Positions 43,546 through 55,021 of a stretch of DNA of 64,000 nt are shown here, in pieces; the first letter of the stretch is position 1, and each line of letters starts with the position of its first letter. The position numbers and the translations under genes are program-made. The DNA is taken from contig OX463836.1 of assembly GCA_949825045.1 (NCBI GenBank), positions 11,301,829 to 11,365,828 of the forward strand, read 5' to 3'. The stretch comes from Argyresthia goedartella (Eukaryota > Arthropoda > Insecta > Lepidoptera > Argyresthiidae). The notes beneath the pieces were generated by a model that was given only the letters and a program-made list of their open reading frames with translations, had not been told where the DNA came from and searched no databases.

Positions 43546-44599
43546 TTTACTTTCTACTCTGCTATTGGTCGATTATTCAACCAGAAATACCTAGTCAAAG
43601 TGTTAAAATTATGATAATATCCTACCTTTCTCATCGGAACTAGTTTTGCTGGAAGAAATCTCTTATTAGAGATAAGCTCACCTTTGTATACCGGCCGAAA
43701 TGAAATAAAATACTAATATAAATGTTCCGGGAAAAAACATTTCCTTGTCATTCCACAACTGCCCTAATGCGAATATCAATATTACTTTTAATTAAACTGT
43801 GTATTATACTGTGTACTCAACCTGTTTTATTTCCTTACATTAGGCGTGAAAAGCACATAGTAAATGCCTCGGTAGAAAGTGCAATAGATGCACTCGCATC
43901 TTCGCGGGCCTCACCTGCGACTCGGCCCGCGAACTAACTCGTCCATCTATTGCTTACTTTATATACCTGGGCAACAATGTTCTATTAATTTCTTTCAACA
44001 AAACAGTTTGATATTGCAAGTTGTCAATGCCAGAGCTTTTCTTCGTGCACCTGTTCCCGAGCCACTAAGGTACCTGTTGTTGTTAAACCGTTTTTGCTGG
44101 ATCAAAGAAGCCAGAGGAAAATGATTATTTGCGGCATTGATAAAGGCGAGTTTATAAAGTAGATCGAAAACAGGTACATCGGCAACGATTGGTCTCTTAC
44201 AAAGATCCGCACGAGACTCAAGAAAAAGCCAGTTCAAGTAGAAAGAGGGTACTTGAAGAAATTATCATTGATAAAAGAGCCAGGTTCAGCGTATTTAGGA
44301 CACACAACCAGGGTGCATTCACTCAGTAGAAACACTTCTACATACAAATTCTGCTTTTAGAATTAGTTCTTTCATTCCTCCCTAGAGGTCGTGAGTCAAG
44401 CTGTAAGAAAAGTATCCAGAGCCGCAAAATAAAAAATAATAAAAAGAGGTTGAGATTACATCCGTTCTACGCATATTTATAAGTCAAAATATTGTGATTG
44501 TCAATATTTTTATTTAAAATATTTATCCGTAGCATACTCTAAAGTTCAACTGTAACGAAACTCCGGTTGTCATGTTTGTCCGCTTTGATTGATTGTGCT
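43546..44599. other. Noncoding stretch with a short shared tail
   Basis: gaaatctcttattagagata at 43656 recurs at 45963, suggesting a LINE or SINE tail. Overlapping unrecognised frames at 43888-44237 on both strands show no known motif. Confidence 0.5.
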
Positions 44600-45420
44600 T
44601 CTCTGTGATTTTGTTATAACATCAACAAACTCTGCACCCCTGGACCTGGATTTTGGATATCCACAACTGAATCTGAACACAACTGAACGGAATCAATAAA
44701 ATCTTTGAAGGCGGTTTGGACTGCCCCATGGGAGTTGATTTTTTTCCCTTTCAAGAAGTTATCCAATTTTCGAAAAAAATGGTAATCTGTTGGAGCAAGG
44801 TCCGGAGAGTACGGTGGATGTCTTAGAAATTCCAGTTGAAGCTCCTCTAATATGGTAGCCGTCTGTTGTGCAGTGTGTGGTCTAGCGTTATCATGAAGCA
44901 GCAGTGGCTTAAAGCGATTGACCAGCTTCGGTTGTTTAGCAGCTAGCTTTTCCATCATGATTTGCAGTTGCTGACAATAGACATCTGCCGTAATCGTCTG
45001 GCCAGATTTAAGAAAACTGTAGTGAACGAAACCAGCACTAGTCCACCAAACGCTCACAAGTAACTTTTTTGGAGTCAATTTTCGCTTGGGGCATGGTTTG
45101 GCTGGTTCGGCAGGCTTCAGCCATTACGATGAGCGCTTCCGATTATCCGATCTACTTTTCATCACAGGTAATGATTCGATTTAAAATCCTTTCATTATTG
45201 TGCCGGGTGAGTAATGCAACGCAGCAGTCAACGCGCGTTTGTTGATTTGCTTCACTCAGTTCGTGAGGTACCCACCTTTCAAGCTTTTTCACCTTTCCAA
45301 TTTGCTTCAAGTGGATTAAAACAGTTTTATCACTAACACCGCAGCCTGCAGCTAACTCGGACGTGGTTTACGATGGATCCGCTTCCCAGTAGGTTTCCTT
45401 CTTACATTACGCTGCTACAG
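44600..45420 (-). pseudogene. Mariner transposase, 5'-truncated
   Basis: The 154-codon frame 44614-45078 gives SVWWTSAGFVHYSFLKSGQT, LLLHDNARPHTAQQTA and YSPDLAPTDYHFFRKLDNF. The spacing between Asp of HDNAR and Asp of TDYHFF is 34 residues, the mariner D34D signature. Upstream, a broken frame carries VSDKTVLIHLKQIGKVKKLE, WVPHELSEANQ and ITCDEK (first catalytic Asp), with a stop and frameshift after it. The DNA-binding N-terminus is missing and terminal inverted repeats were not found. Confidence 0.88.
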
Positions 45421-45540
45421 CTATGTATAGCTAGTCTATGGTATAGCTATAGGTATGTTTTTGTTAGACTTGGTTCATTCTCTCGCCGCCAGATGCGCTG
45501 GGCGTAAAGGCGGACTGATGTCTCTATATCAAGACTAATA

Positions 45541-47262
45541 ATGTACTCTGTGCACCCAACCCCACGAGCTGGGACTGGTACAGCTGTGGCTGACTCAATC
45601 GTAAACATTAGCGCACGCTGTGGTTTGGATTTAAGCCACATCAAATGTGTCGGATGTGATGGCACGATAACAAACTCTGGATGGAAAAGTGGTGTTATAC
45701 GATTTATTGAGCTAAAGTTGATGAGACCAGTGTTTGTTAGCTCAACGCAAATGAGTTACCATTGCAACACTTGTTTACCAAACTTGATGGTCCTACAAGT
45801 GGGCCACGACAGTATTCTGGCCACTGGGAAATTGTGATAGTCTTCCTCATAAATGAAGGAAACCTCATATAACTGGAGCACGGAGTTATTTTATATGTTG
45901 TACACATAGGTCTGCCCCTGCTCAGCAAACAACCTTTTCCATGTTATCCTGGTTTTCTGGAATAAATCTCTTATTAGAGATAAGTTCGCCTTTGTACACA
46001 ATTTTATGTAACTATTGTTTTTTTGTATGATTTGTGTGCAATAAAGAAATTATGAAGTCTTGAGTACTGACAGACCAAAGATATTTGTACGAGATTTGTT
46101 TGGCCGTGTCGTTGGGATTTTGCTCTCAGGAACTCGCTAATCGGCAGCCGGGCAAAATGGCTCAAGCTCGCTGGCTAACCACAGTTAATCGCATAGCGAG
46201 ACTTTATGTTGGTTGTGAGGCCCCAACAGAAAACTCAAAAACGCTGGTAGATTACGTTAGTTAAAGTGTACGCTCAAGTGTGGTTCGACATTAAACGAGA
46301 ACCGTCATGTCAAAAAGGACCGCAATACTCATAAGCTCATAAAGCTTTTAAGATATTTATCACCCCAGCGGCTCGAACATGGCGGTTTTGCTGCTTGAAA
46401 CCAGTGAGGAAAATGCAATTTTGCTGCGAGCGTGAAAAAAACTAACTTTTTAATTTTTCATATCGTAGGTTAGACGCAGGTCATCTTTCCATAGTGCGGG
46501 GTGTAATACAAACTTTAAACATTTGAACTTCATTCTCTCGTCTTCGTCTTCGAAACTTCGTAGTAAGCCCCCCAAAAAGCGGGAAAGAAAAACTCGTTCC
46601 GAAACAAAATAAAATTCGAACTCGTGTTAAACTCGTATTAAAATATGAAACCTATATTAACTCTAATATTATTTTAATCATATTAGTATTTCATTATTCT
46701 TAAAATACAATGAAGATATGCGACATTTATTGCGAACATTTATTATTATAAGTCTTTGGTTTTTTAAATGGTGAACGAATATAAATTCATATACAGTTTG
46801 TAGTTAATGTTTGTTATTTCATATGTGTTTGTTGTTTTATTTTTAACATAAAAATGATTTAATTGCTTTTATGTGGCTTTTTATTCTTTTGCGATATATG
46901 TTCTCGCCGCTGAGGTGAAAAGTTGTATGTATCACACGAGAGCAAAGATATTTGCATCTCGTGCCTTTGAGTCCCTCGCTACGCTCAAGATTCTAATTTT
47001 GAATCACTCGTTACGCTCGTGATTAAATTATAGAATCCTTCGCTTGCTCGGGACTCAACATAAGACTCGCAGCAAAAATCTACTTTGCTCTCTTGTTGAA
47101 CAAATAACTATTCTGACTGTCAGCCAAAGAAATGCCCATTTTGCTCATCGAGAGAACTTGCTGCTTGCTATGATCTCAGACGAAAGAGATTTTGTAAGAG
47201 AACTGGGTCTCAAAAGAATTACTCAAGCTAGAAAGAAAACAACAAACTCAGTAAGGATTTAA
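45541..47262 (+). pseudogene. Broken relic of a repeated, unnamed arthropod protein family
   Basis: Three plus-strand blocks look like one protein. Block 1 (45541-45840): HIKCVGCDGTITNSGWKSGV, then after a frameshift NANELPLQHLFTKLDGPTSG. Block 2 (46068-46440): DRPKIFVRDLF-like frame replaced by QKYLYEICL-like reading, CSQELANRQPGKMAQARWLT, TVNRIARLYVG, VYAQVWFDIKREPSC. Block 3 (47110-47262): QRNAHFAHRENLLLAMISDE, FVRELGLKRITQARKK. I recall similar multi-copy uncharacterised proteins in aphids, with no sure function; a transposon origin is likely. A dispersed repeat sits between blocks 2 and 3. Confidence 0.5.
46904..47062 (-). repeat. Dispersed repeat with 'ggcacgagatgcaaat', reverse copy
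   Basis: Reads gctgaggtgaaaagttgtat, atttgcatctcgtgcctttg, cactcgttacgctcgtgatt: the complement, in order, of 33400-33555. Confidence 0.75.
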
Positions 47263-47317
47263 ACTTTAGCGCCACTGGATATATCGACATGATAATATGG
47301 AGTGAATCTCAGATTAC

Positions 47318-47610
47318 CCCACCTACAGAACAAGCTAAACAACTGCAGAGCCACAATGCCGGTCAAACATGCGGTTCCTGAACACATCAAAGAGAGCTTA
47401 TGATATGTGTCTAGATAAACTAGTGTATGTAACTGTACATAATTAGGCATTACGTAGCAGTCACATAAGCTACTATTATATTTCCAATATAATAGCAGTT
47501 TATGTGACTGATACATAATGAAGGGGATTAAACTCGAGAGTGGGTGGATGGGAAACGAGCCAAAGGCGAGTTTCATATTAATATCACTCGAGAGTTATAA
47601 TGCCTAATTG
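47318..47610 (+). repeat. Dispersed repeat D with a short conserved coding end
   Basis: 47336-47403 encodes QNKLNNCRATMPVKHAVPEH then IKESL and a stop. It is followed by tatgtaactgtacataatta, an imperfect palindrome around cacataagctactattatat, and atcactcgagagttataatg. The same elements appear in reverse at 62016-62223. Confidence 0.75.
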
Positions 47611-47897
47611 ATCACTATCACGCATACAATTAAGTCGCCTCATACAAAATTGGCTTATAGGGTAGGCAAAAGGTGAACTACCAGTACACAAAAATGTACG
47701 TGTAGGTGTACGAAACGTTTTAAGCGAAGGTAGAGTGGAAATTTGTTTCGACAGCGAAAACTTTGTAAGTGCAGCACCTCTTTATCAATAAAATCATAAA
47801 GATGCCACTGATTTATGTAATTAAGTTGTTTTCTGTTTGGAAAGTCTAGTTCTAAAAGGCAATAAATAACCTTAATAAAAACACACAAAAACTAACG
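47611..47897. other. Noncoding stretch
   Basis: Nothing supported; a 77-codon minus frame (47655-47888) has no recognised motif. Confidence 0.5.
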
Positions 47898-48045
47898 CCC
47901 GGTTTCCGAAAGACAACTTGGCTGTTGGCAACTTGTTAAACACTTGTCAAACTAATTTCAGCCAATCACGCGCCAATATTTTGAATTTTCCTTCGATTAA
48001 TCGGCTGTTACATTTGACACGTTTCTACAAACTGGGGGTAAGCCT
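47898..48045. repeat. MITE-like repeat E, first copy
   Basis: cggtttccgaaagac, cttgttaaac, ttcagccaatcacgcgcc and gttacatttgacacg resemble 51463-51583 and one arm of the palindrome 56240-56389. Confidence 0.55.
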
Positions 48046-48277
48046 ATCACCAATTTTTGATAGAGATAATGATATGCAAACCTTCATTTTGCCCAGTTTC
48101 AAATTTCATGCAAACACAAGATTCTGGCTGAAAGATATCGTTGTCTAAGTAAGCTTAAGTATTCTAAGTTTAACTGTCAGAGTGCCCAGCCTTAGCCATA
48201 AAATCTTAAAGGTTTTCTTTTTGGTATCTTGTTTCTGATTTCTTGTCGGTAATCGAAGAGACACTTGAATTTGTTAA

Positions 48278-48538
48278 TGGGAAATATTAAACTGCACATC
48301 AACAATACTGATTTGCACAGCAAATATACTGATTTTCACAGCAAATATCAGGGCAAAATACTGCGGTAGCTTAGGTGAAGGGTAAAGGGGGTGAGCGAAG
48401 CTAAGCCCCCTTTATCCTTCGTATAAGGTAGAACATGTAAGAATAACAAAAATACTTAAAATATAAAAAATACTTTTGCTGATCATTTTTTGTTGTGAAA
48501 ATCAGTATTTTTGATGTGCGGTTAAATACTAGCATTTC
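48278..48538 (+). mobile_element. MITE with TIR type 1, TTAA target duplication and shared core
   Basis: TTAA at 48274-48277 and 48539-48542. Left TIR ggaaatattaaactgcacat, right TIR gatgtgcggttaaatactag. The shared core is at 48360-48465 (gcggtagcttaggtgaaggg, gagcgaagctaagccccc). It is the best-preserved copy of this type here. Confidence 0.85.
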
Positions 48539-48589
48539 TTAATGAATGTTGTTCATAACATTTAAACATTGATATGCAAGTACATACAT

Positions 48590-48738
48590 TACTTCTGGCC
48601 CCACACTAGGATACTCTGTGTCGTGGGAACCAGAGACAGCGACATCATCCACATATAGACATCCAAGACCGGTTTTTTTCTCCTTCATCCCCAACCGGGG
48701 ATCGAACCCGGGACCTCTCGGTAGGCAGAGCTAGTGAG
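48590..48738 (-). mobile_element. tRNA-derived SINE, family C
   Basis: ccccacactaggatactctg, gtcgtgggaaccagagac, then ggggatcgaacccgggacc (box B complement at about 48699-48709). Confidence 0.8.
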
Positions 48739-48745
48739 GCCGTTT

Positions 48746-49110
48746 TTAGGGTTCCGTAACCGAAGGGTGCCAAACGGTCCCTTTTACTAAGCCTCCGCTG
48801 TCCGTCCTTCCGTCCGTCTGTCACCAGGGTGTATCTCATGATCCGTGATAGTTAGACAGATGAAATTTTCACAGATGATGTATTTCTGTTGCCGTTATAA
48901 CAACAAATACTAAAAAAAGGAATAAAATAAATATTTAAGGAGGCTTCCACACAACAATTCTTTCAATACCGCATACAAACTTATGAATGCACCTGGTTAC
49001 GTGCATGGAGTGTGCACCAATACAATTGTAACCAAAATTTGCTATGCAAAATCCAAACTATTCACTCCACACCATCCCTACCACTGTACGGTGGTACGGA
49101 ACCCTACCTG
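48746..49110 (+). repeat. 'ggttccgtacc' dispersed repeat, forward copy
   Basis: tagggttccgtaaccgaag, ccgtccgtctgtcaccaggg, gtatttctgttgccgttata, ggtggtacggaaccctacct. Same order as 43147-43545. Confidence 0.85.
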
Positions 49111-50296
49111 CGCGAGTTAGCATAATTCAACATAATTTTGCATTTGCAAAGCCCATTCATAATGTGCCCAATTATTATCAAGACCATCATTGAACCCATG
49201 AAAGCGAGATATTTACAAAACCTTTTTTTGGTTCTTTAAGCTTGAACAACTTGTGCCGCGTGATTTAATGTGAGTTTAGAATGTTATCTCACATTCCGAG
49301 GTTGACCCTCTTGAAAACCTTAACTTTCTTTCACTCAAATTAGGCTAATACGGGACTGAAGTCCTAAGGCACACTCGAAGCGGCAAGCCTTTTTTAGGGA
49401 TCCGTACCCGAAGGGTGCCAAACGGGACCCTAGTAATAAGCCTCCGCTGTCCGTCGGCCCGTCCGTCCGACACCGGGCTCTATCGGATCGACCGAAATAG
49501 GTAGAGAGATGAGATTTTCACAGAATGTGCATTTCTGTTGCCGCAACAGCAACAAATAATGAAACATACCGATTTTCAAGAATTAATAGAAGTACCCATA
49601 GAAGATATTATTGGTATGGCCATTTTCATAGCCATTTTGTTTAATGTGTTTATCGGTGAATAATGGACTCTCCCGATATTATCGGAAAAGATTTTTAATA
49701 ATATAATAATTAATTTAAATAAAGCAGGTATTGAGTTTTGGGCTTAGTTATTTGTCATTAGATGATTAATAATAGCTCATTCGAATTATAATAATTAATA
49801 AATTTTTTTAATCATATTTGATTTTATTTCTGTAAATTAGTTATTCAATTTCTATCCACATCCGGTTTCAATGAGCAAAGAGTTTCGTTAACCTGAGTAT
49901 ATAGTTAAATACTTATATACTACATACACAAAACTATTTTTCATTGTTTCGATGTACGGTCTTGAATGTAGGTCCTACCTAGATTTTAATATGTTATTAT
50001 TAAAAATGAAATAGGTACACGTACAAAATACTGTAGTTTTACGTTTTTCCGTGTACAATGGTATGGAACCCTTCATGTGCGGGTCCGATGTCCTATCGCA
50101 CTTGACCGGTTTTATTATTATAGGCACAGTCTGTTTGTTTGAAATCCGAAATCGATAATAAACAAAGCCACATAATCTGATAAAGCCGCATATTCAAATG
50201 AGAATGGTAAGGTGTTGGCAGCACATCACTTTGTACCGCTCTTAAGGGCTTGTCTACACAGTGCGAGCTACTAACATACACATACACACATACACA
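49111..50296. other. AT-rich stretch with two partial dispersed-repeat copies
   Basis: 49391-49560 is the 5' part of the ggttccgtacc repeat (gatccgtacccgaagggtgc, gtccgtccgacaccgggc). 50048-50116 is its 3' end (ggtatggaacccttcatgtg, cgcacttgaccggtttt). Between them there is only AT-rich sequence. Confidence 0.65.
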
Positions 50297-50855
50297 TTTA
50301 CATACGTTGCTTCCGGCCCCACACTAGGATACCCTGTGTCGTGGGAACCATAATCAGCGACGAAATACACATGAACATCTAAGAGCTGGGGATTTCTTTT
50401 GAGAACAATTTAAATGACCACCAAGTTATTATTTTCCTACCCAAAATGGGTAAATGCTACCCAAAATGGGTCTCCAAAAGTTGCAGAAAATATCAGGGCA
50501 AAATACTGCGGTAATTTAGTTGAAGGGTAAAGGGGGTGAGTGAAGCGAAGCCCCCTTAATCCTTCGTGTTAGATTGAAAATGTAAGTACAACGATATATA
50601 CTTAAAACATAAACTTAAGTGCACAAAACATAAAAAGAAGTTTGGTGATCATTTATCGAAACACAATTTGGTGATCGTTTACTAATTCTGGCGGTCGTTT
50701 CGAATTCATTGGTAGTAAAATAGGTTTTTGGGTGGTTTTTGGTGATCGTTTAAACATAAGCCATTTTTTTCTAAATCCCTAGCCGGGGATCGAGACCCGG
50801 GACCTTTCGCATGGTAGTCAGAGCCACAACCGCAGAGCAACAGAGGTCGACGAAA
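50297..50855 (-). mobile_element. Family C SINE split by a MITE
   Basis: The SINE 3' part (ccccacactaggataccctg, gtcgtgggaacc) at 50297-50403 and the tRNA-like part (ccggggatcgagacccggg, gagccacaaccgcagagc) at 50757-50855 are separated by about 350 bp of unrelated sequence. Confidence 0.75.
50408..50753. mobile_element. MITE with TIR type 4 and shared core, inside a SINE
   Basis: Left tttaaatgaccaccaa, right ttggtgatcgtttaaa (imperfect inverted repeats). Further tttggtgatcgttta copies lie near the right end. The core gggcaaaatactgcggtaat, gagtgaagcgaagccccct is at 50493-50600. Exact ends uncertain. Confidence 0.65.
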
Positions 50856-51026
50856 ATGGCAGTTGACAGCTTAAAACTATATTTCTATGTTCCGTTAAGC
50901 TTTTAGCTGGACACACAGGTCACCCTAGTTTGGGATATCACCCTAGTATAGGGCCAGGCCTATAGGTACAATGTAAGATTAAGAACAATATCAGTTTTTT
51001 TCAAACTTGACATAAACATAAACATT

Positions 51027-51185
51027 TACATACAGGATCATACATTGCTTCTGGCCCCACACTAGGATACCCTGTGTCGTGGGAACCAGAATTCGCGACG
51101 TCACACACATATAAACATCCAAGACCTGGTTTTTTTTTTCACCTCCAGCCGGGGATCGAACTTGGGACGCATGGTAGACAATGAC
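51027..51185 (-). mobile_element. tRNA-derived SINE, family C
   Basis: ccccacactaggataccctg, cgtgggaaccagaattcg, acatataaacatccaagacc, ccggggatcgaacttggga. About 160 bp. Confidence 0.8.
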
Positions 51186-51462
51186 AGTAGTAGTTTGCAC
51201 TGACTCGCACATGACAATGAGGTCATACTATCCGAGTAGCTGAACTGCAAGGCAAGATCGGCTAGCACCGTTTAACCAACACATTTGAACATGGTGAAAT
51301 AGAATGGTTTAATTAGCCCATAACTAAGGAGAAATATGTTGAGCTAAACACCAGCACAAGTCTCGCGGCATACAGACGTTACCGGCAACACACCGAAACA
51401 CTACCTCGGAAACATGCTCAGCTATACGGCTTCGACTGTTACACTGGCCTGCAAAACTAAGA

Positions 51463-51583
51463 AAGGAGAATTAGCTGTAACAACTTTTTAAACGCAATTC
51501 AGCCAATCACATGCCGCTATTTTGAATTAATGATCGATTAATCGCTTGTTACATTTGACAACTCTTTAGGAAACTGGGGGTAA
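51463..51583. repeat. MITE-like repeat E, second copy
   Basis: ttcagccaatcacatgccgc, gttacatttgacaact and aaactgggggtaag match 47898-48045 in order. Confidence 0.55.
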
Positions 51584-51586
51584 GTA

Positions 51587-51713
51587 TAATGCGCGGCGTA
51601 TAAGTTGAGCCACAATGGCGGCGTCTGCGCAGGTAAAAACTACTGTTTAGATACATTTTACCCTGCGCAGACGCCGCCATTGTGGCTCAGCTTGTACGCT
51701 GGGTACTGTATTA
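51587..51713. mobile_element. Palindromic MITE
   Basis: Arms 51596-51638 and 51656-51699 (left includes gagccacaatggcggcgtct, right agacgccgccattgtggctc) are almost perfectly complementary with a 17-base spacer. The outer ends are taat and atta. Confidence 0.8.
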
Positions 51714-52866
51714 CACTTTTAAAATTGCAATAAATTTTTAACTACACAAGCTATACTTTCAAAATAAAGAGGACTCGAACAAGAGTTTAATTTTGTACTA
51801 TCGTTTAAAAAAATGTTTATGAAATTTGCTACAAAACTTTTTTATAACTTCTATAGTTTAGAAAAAAAAAAAAAAGTGTGGTACTTAGTTTTGCAGGCCA
51901 GTGTAGTTCGCTCGAGAGGAGCCCGATCACGAATCATCATCATCAAATAAGTAAGCTTACTCATCTGTTACAATCAAATTAATTATCATCTGGGCTCGCA
52001 TACTTTTTCGATCTGTCATTGGGACTCAGGACTCTAGTTGACACTTACAGGTCGGTTATCTAAAGCTGGCACGTTCAACACATTTACACGTTGCGCTTAT
52101 GTACTGTCTGTGAATAAGCGCGGAGCGTGACGTTGCACTGCATGGGCATCATTAATAGTCAGTCTGTCTCTCTCGCGCGCGGTCAAACTTATGAGTATGA
52201 AGGAGACAGTTATTGTTTTGGTTTTTCTACTGTTTAAAAATATAGATTGATCTTTTTGATGGGTGTGATGATCATTAGTGTGAGTACTGTGAACGTACCA
52301 GCTTTAGTTAACTGATATGTAAGCGGCGCATCTGTCACAATGAAATTAACATAATATCATCTGGACTCGCATACTTTTCCATCTGTCATTTGGACTCGTC
52401 TCTAATCCCATAATGCCCTTGTTGACACTTACGATGTGCGGAAAGTCCCGGGAAATCTGGAGATTTCCCGGATGTCAAATGAGCTAACGCAGAATACATC
52501 ATCTTTTATCAAAAGAATCCGAAAGGAACACGGACACAAATAATGACAGTCTCTCATAGTTTCAGGGGACAATTTGAAACGGAGCATGCCAGTGGACGAT
52601 CAATTTACAGGGGAGTGGAGGTTGGCGTTCTGAGTCTGGTCACGTGTTACAGCCGCCCATACACGACCCAACTAGGTTTGATCACTGTGATAAATGGCAT
52701 GCTCTTAAAACATGATGGCGCCATGGTCTTAGTCGCGTTCAGCGCTCGCGAAGGAGACTGAACCAATATAACAAAAATGCGTAAGCCTTTTCCCAGATAA
52801 CTGTGGCGCATACCGATATCCACGCCAGTTTATTTAAACTGGTATTTACTTGAATACCTACACAAT
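51714..52866. other. Noncoding stretch
   Basis: atttggactcg/tgggactcag and atcatctgggctcgcatact recur as atatcatctggactcgcata (51986 and 52356), a diverged direct repeat of about 100 bp. ORF 52543-52761 shows no recognised motif. Confidence 0.5.
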
Positions 52867-52868
52867 TA

Positions 52869-54162
52869 CATAGTCAGGTCATAAGTTCTGTCACATGTGC
52901 AATATGAAATAATTTAGACATGTTTATTATTTATGTAAACATTTATATAGCAAAATGAACTTAATAAAACATAGATTCTTATGGTAATAAAGTTTATTCA
53001 AAATGACCTCCGCGATTTTGAATACATGTCTTTATTCTGCGCGGCCAGTCGTCTATGGCAGCACGAACGAGGTCCATGTCAATATCGGCGGCTGCCTTAA
53101 TCAAGGATGCTTTGAGTGACTCCAAATCAGGATGAGGCTTTGAGCAGGCCTTTTCCTCCAAGTGTTGCCATATCTTGTAATCTAACGGACTCAAATCTGG
53201 ACTGGAGGAGGGCCAGTCTTCGTGCCGGATGAAGTCGATTTCACGCGCCGCCAGCCAGTCTTGTGTGCTTTTCGCTCTATGAGCTGGCGCAGAATCTTGT
53301 TGGAATACCCAGTACCTGTTATTAAACATGGTATGAAAAACAGGTTCCACAAGGTTCTTGAGGACTGTATTTTCATACACAGCTGCATTCGTTTTTACGC
53401 CTTTCTCACAAAAATGTACCTCAGTTAAGCCCCAATAAGAGACTCCCAACCATACCATGAGCGAGGATGGAAAATGACCTTGTTGGACACGCGGAATATG
53501 GTTGCTCGCTTCTTCACTGCTCTGTGCGTATACCTTATCATTTTGTTTGTTGTAGCTCTCTTTTCATCCGATAAAATAATTTCCCGATGCTTTTTTCCCG
53601 CGTACCGCTTCAACAAAGCGCGGCATCTCTTCAGTCTCAGGTCCATTAAACGAGCGTCCAAACGATGTCCTGTTTTTCTTCGATATGCCCTAAGCCCTAA
53701 GTCTTCATTTAACACCATTTTCACCGTGGTCCTGCTTAACCCCATCTGAAGGGCCAAACAGTTTCTGCTTACGTATGGGATTTCTTTGAATTCGCGCCTT
53801 CACAGCTTTTATCACTGCTGGAGTCCTAACATAGCGAGGGCGACCACTACTTGACCTGTCATCTACACTAGAGTCTTCATTGTATCGTTTTATGGTACGA
53901 TAAACGAATCTTTTGGTTATATTCAAATTGTTCAGTAAGTCGAATATCTGAATTGGCGCGTAACCGCAACGATGCAACGCAATAACTGCGACACGGTCTT
54001 CTTTAAGTGTCCACTCCATATTTAAAAATGAGGAAAATTCTAAAAAGTACACATTTTTATTTTCATGAAAAATTTGAAATTCGAATTCAATAAACTTTTT
54101 TGTGGCCAGCGTTCTAAATTCAAAAGTTTTTATTGTGTGACAGAACTTATGACCTGACTGTG
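52869..54162 (-). mobile_element. maT-type (DD37D) mariner-like element with TIRs and TA duplication
   Basis: 1,294 bp with 27-bp TIRs: left catagtcaggtcataagttc (52869), right the complement of cacagtcaggtcataagttc (ending 54162), one mismatch. TA flanks lie at 52867-52868 and 54163-54164. It contains one transposase gene with two frameshifts. Confidence 0.93.
52994..54019 (-). pseudogene. DD37D (maT-type) transposase with two frameshifts
   Basis: Start ATG near 54017-54019 (MEWTLKEDRVAVIALHRCGY). The helix-turn-helix region (IQIFDLLNNLNITKRFVYRT) and GRP-type linker (SSSGRPRYVRTPAVIKAV) follow. Frameshift near 53750, then second HTH (GLSRTTVKMVLNEDLGLRAY) and first Asp in ILSDEK. Frameshift near 53450, then MVWLGVSYWGLTEVHF, second Asp in FQQDSAPAHRAKSTQDWL and third Asp in SSSPDLSPLDYKIWQHLE. 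The last two are separated by 37 residues, the maT spacing. All three catalytic residues remain. It ends GGHFE at 52994. Confidence 0.92.
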
Positions 54163-54293
54163 TATATATTAGACCATATTCAATTAATAGATATGTTTAT
54201 TGTAAATTATAAAGGGCGATGGGCAGGAACGTCCCACCCACCAACAGCAAAAAACACGTCTCAACGAATAGGTCTTGGCATTACGATGATTTT

Positions 54294-54708
54294 TAGGGTT
54301 CCGTACCCGAAGGGTGCCAAACGGAACCCTATTACTAAGCCTCCGCTGTCCGTCCGTCCGTCCGTCTGTCACCAGGCTGTAGCTCATGAACCGTGATAGT
54401 AAGACAGTTGAAATTTTCACAGATGTTGTATTTCTGTTGCCGCTTTAACAACAAATACTAAAAGACAGAATAAAATGAATATTTAAGAGGGCCCTTATAC
54501 AACAATTATTTCAATACTACATAACATCTTATGTTTGCACCTGGTTACGTACATGGAGTGTGAAAGTAGCCGCACAAATAACTTTGTAAACAACATTTTG
54601 CTAAGTAAAATCCAAACTATTCACTCCATACCATCCCTACCATTTTACGGTGGTACGGAACCCTTCCTGCGTGAGTTCGACTCGTACTTGACCGTTTGTT
54701 TTACTACG
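54294..54708 (+). repeat. 'ggttccgtacc' dispersed repeat, forward copy
   Basis: tagggttccgtacccgaagg, ccgtctgtcaccaggctgta, ttctgttgccgctttaac, ggtggtacggaacccttcct, gactcgtacttgaccg. About 415 bp. Confidence 0.85.
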
Positions 54709-55021
54709 GCGAGAATTTCCCTACATAAGCAGTTTTTTTCAACGTCATCATCAAGAGACGTCACAGCGTCACCAGAGAAAGACCTGTCTTGGACGCATCT
54801 AAAAAGCCTAACAAGACTTTTGTCGCGTTCCGAGTCACGTCAACAAAGCCATCATCGCTCACGTGACGTCACGACCATCATGCCTGTTCCGAGAAGTAAA
54901 TGGCGACCATCATAGATATCCATTCGGAACGCTTTGAACGCGACGGTAAACGTTGACAATGACAGATGACATTTTATAACCCAACTTTTGCTAGTTATTG
55001 ACATTTCGAGTCATAGACAGT
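54709..55021. other. Noncoding stretch
   Basis: Rich in acgtcac/cgtcacg motifs (54748-54870), with gttccgagtcacgtcaac and gttccgagaagtaaatgg. No gene supported. Confidence 0.55.
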
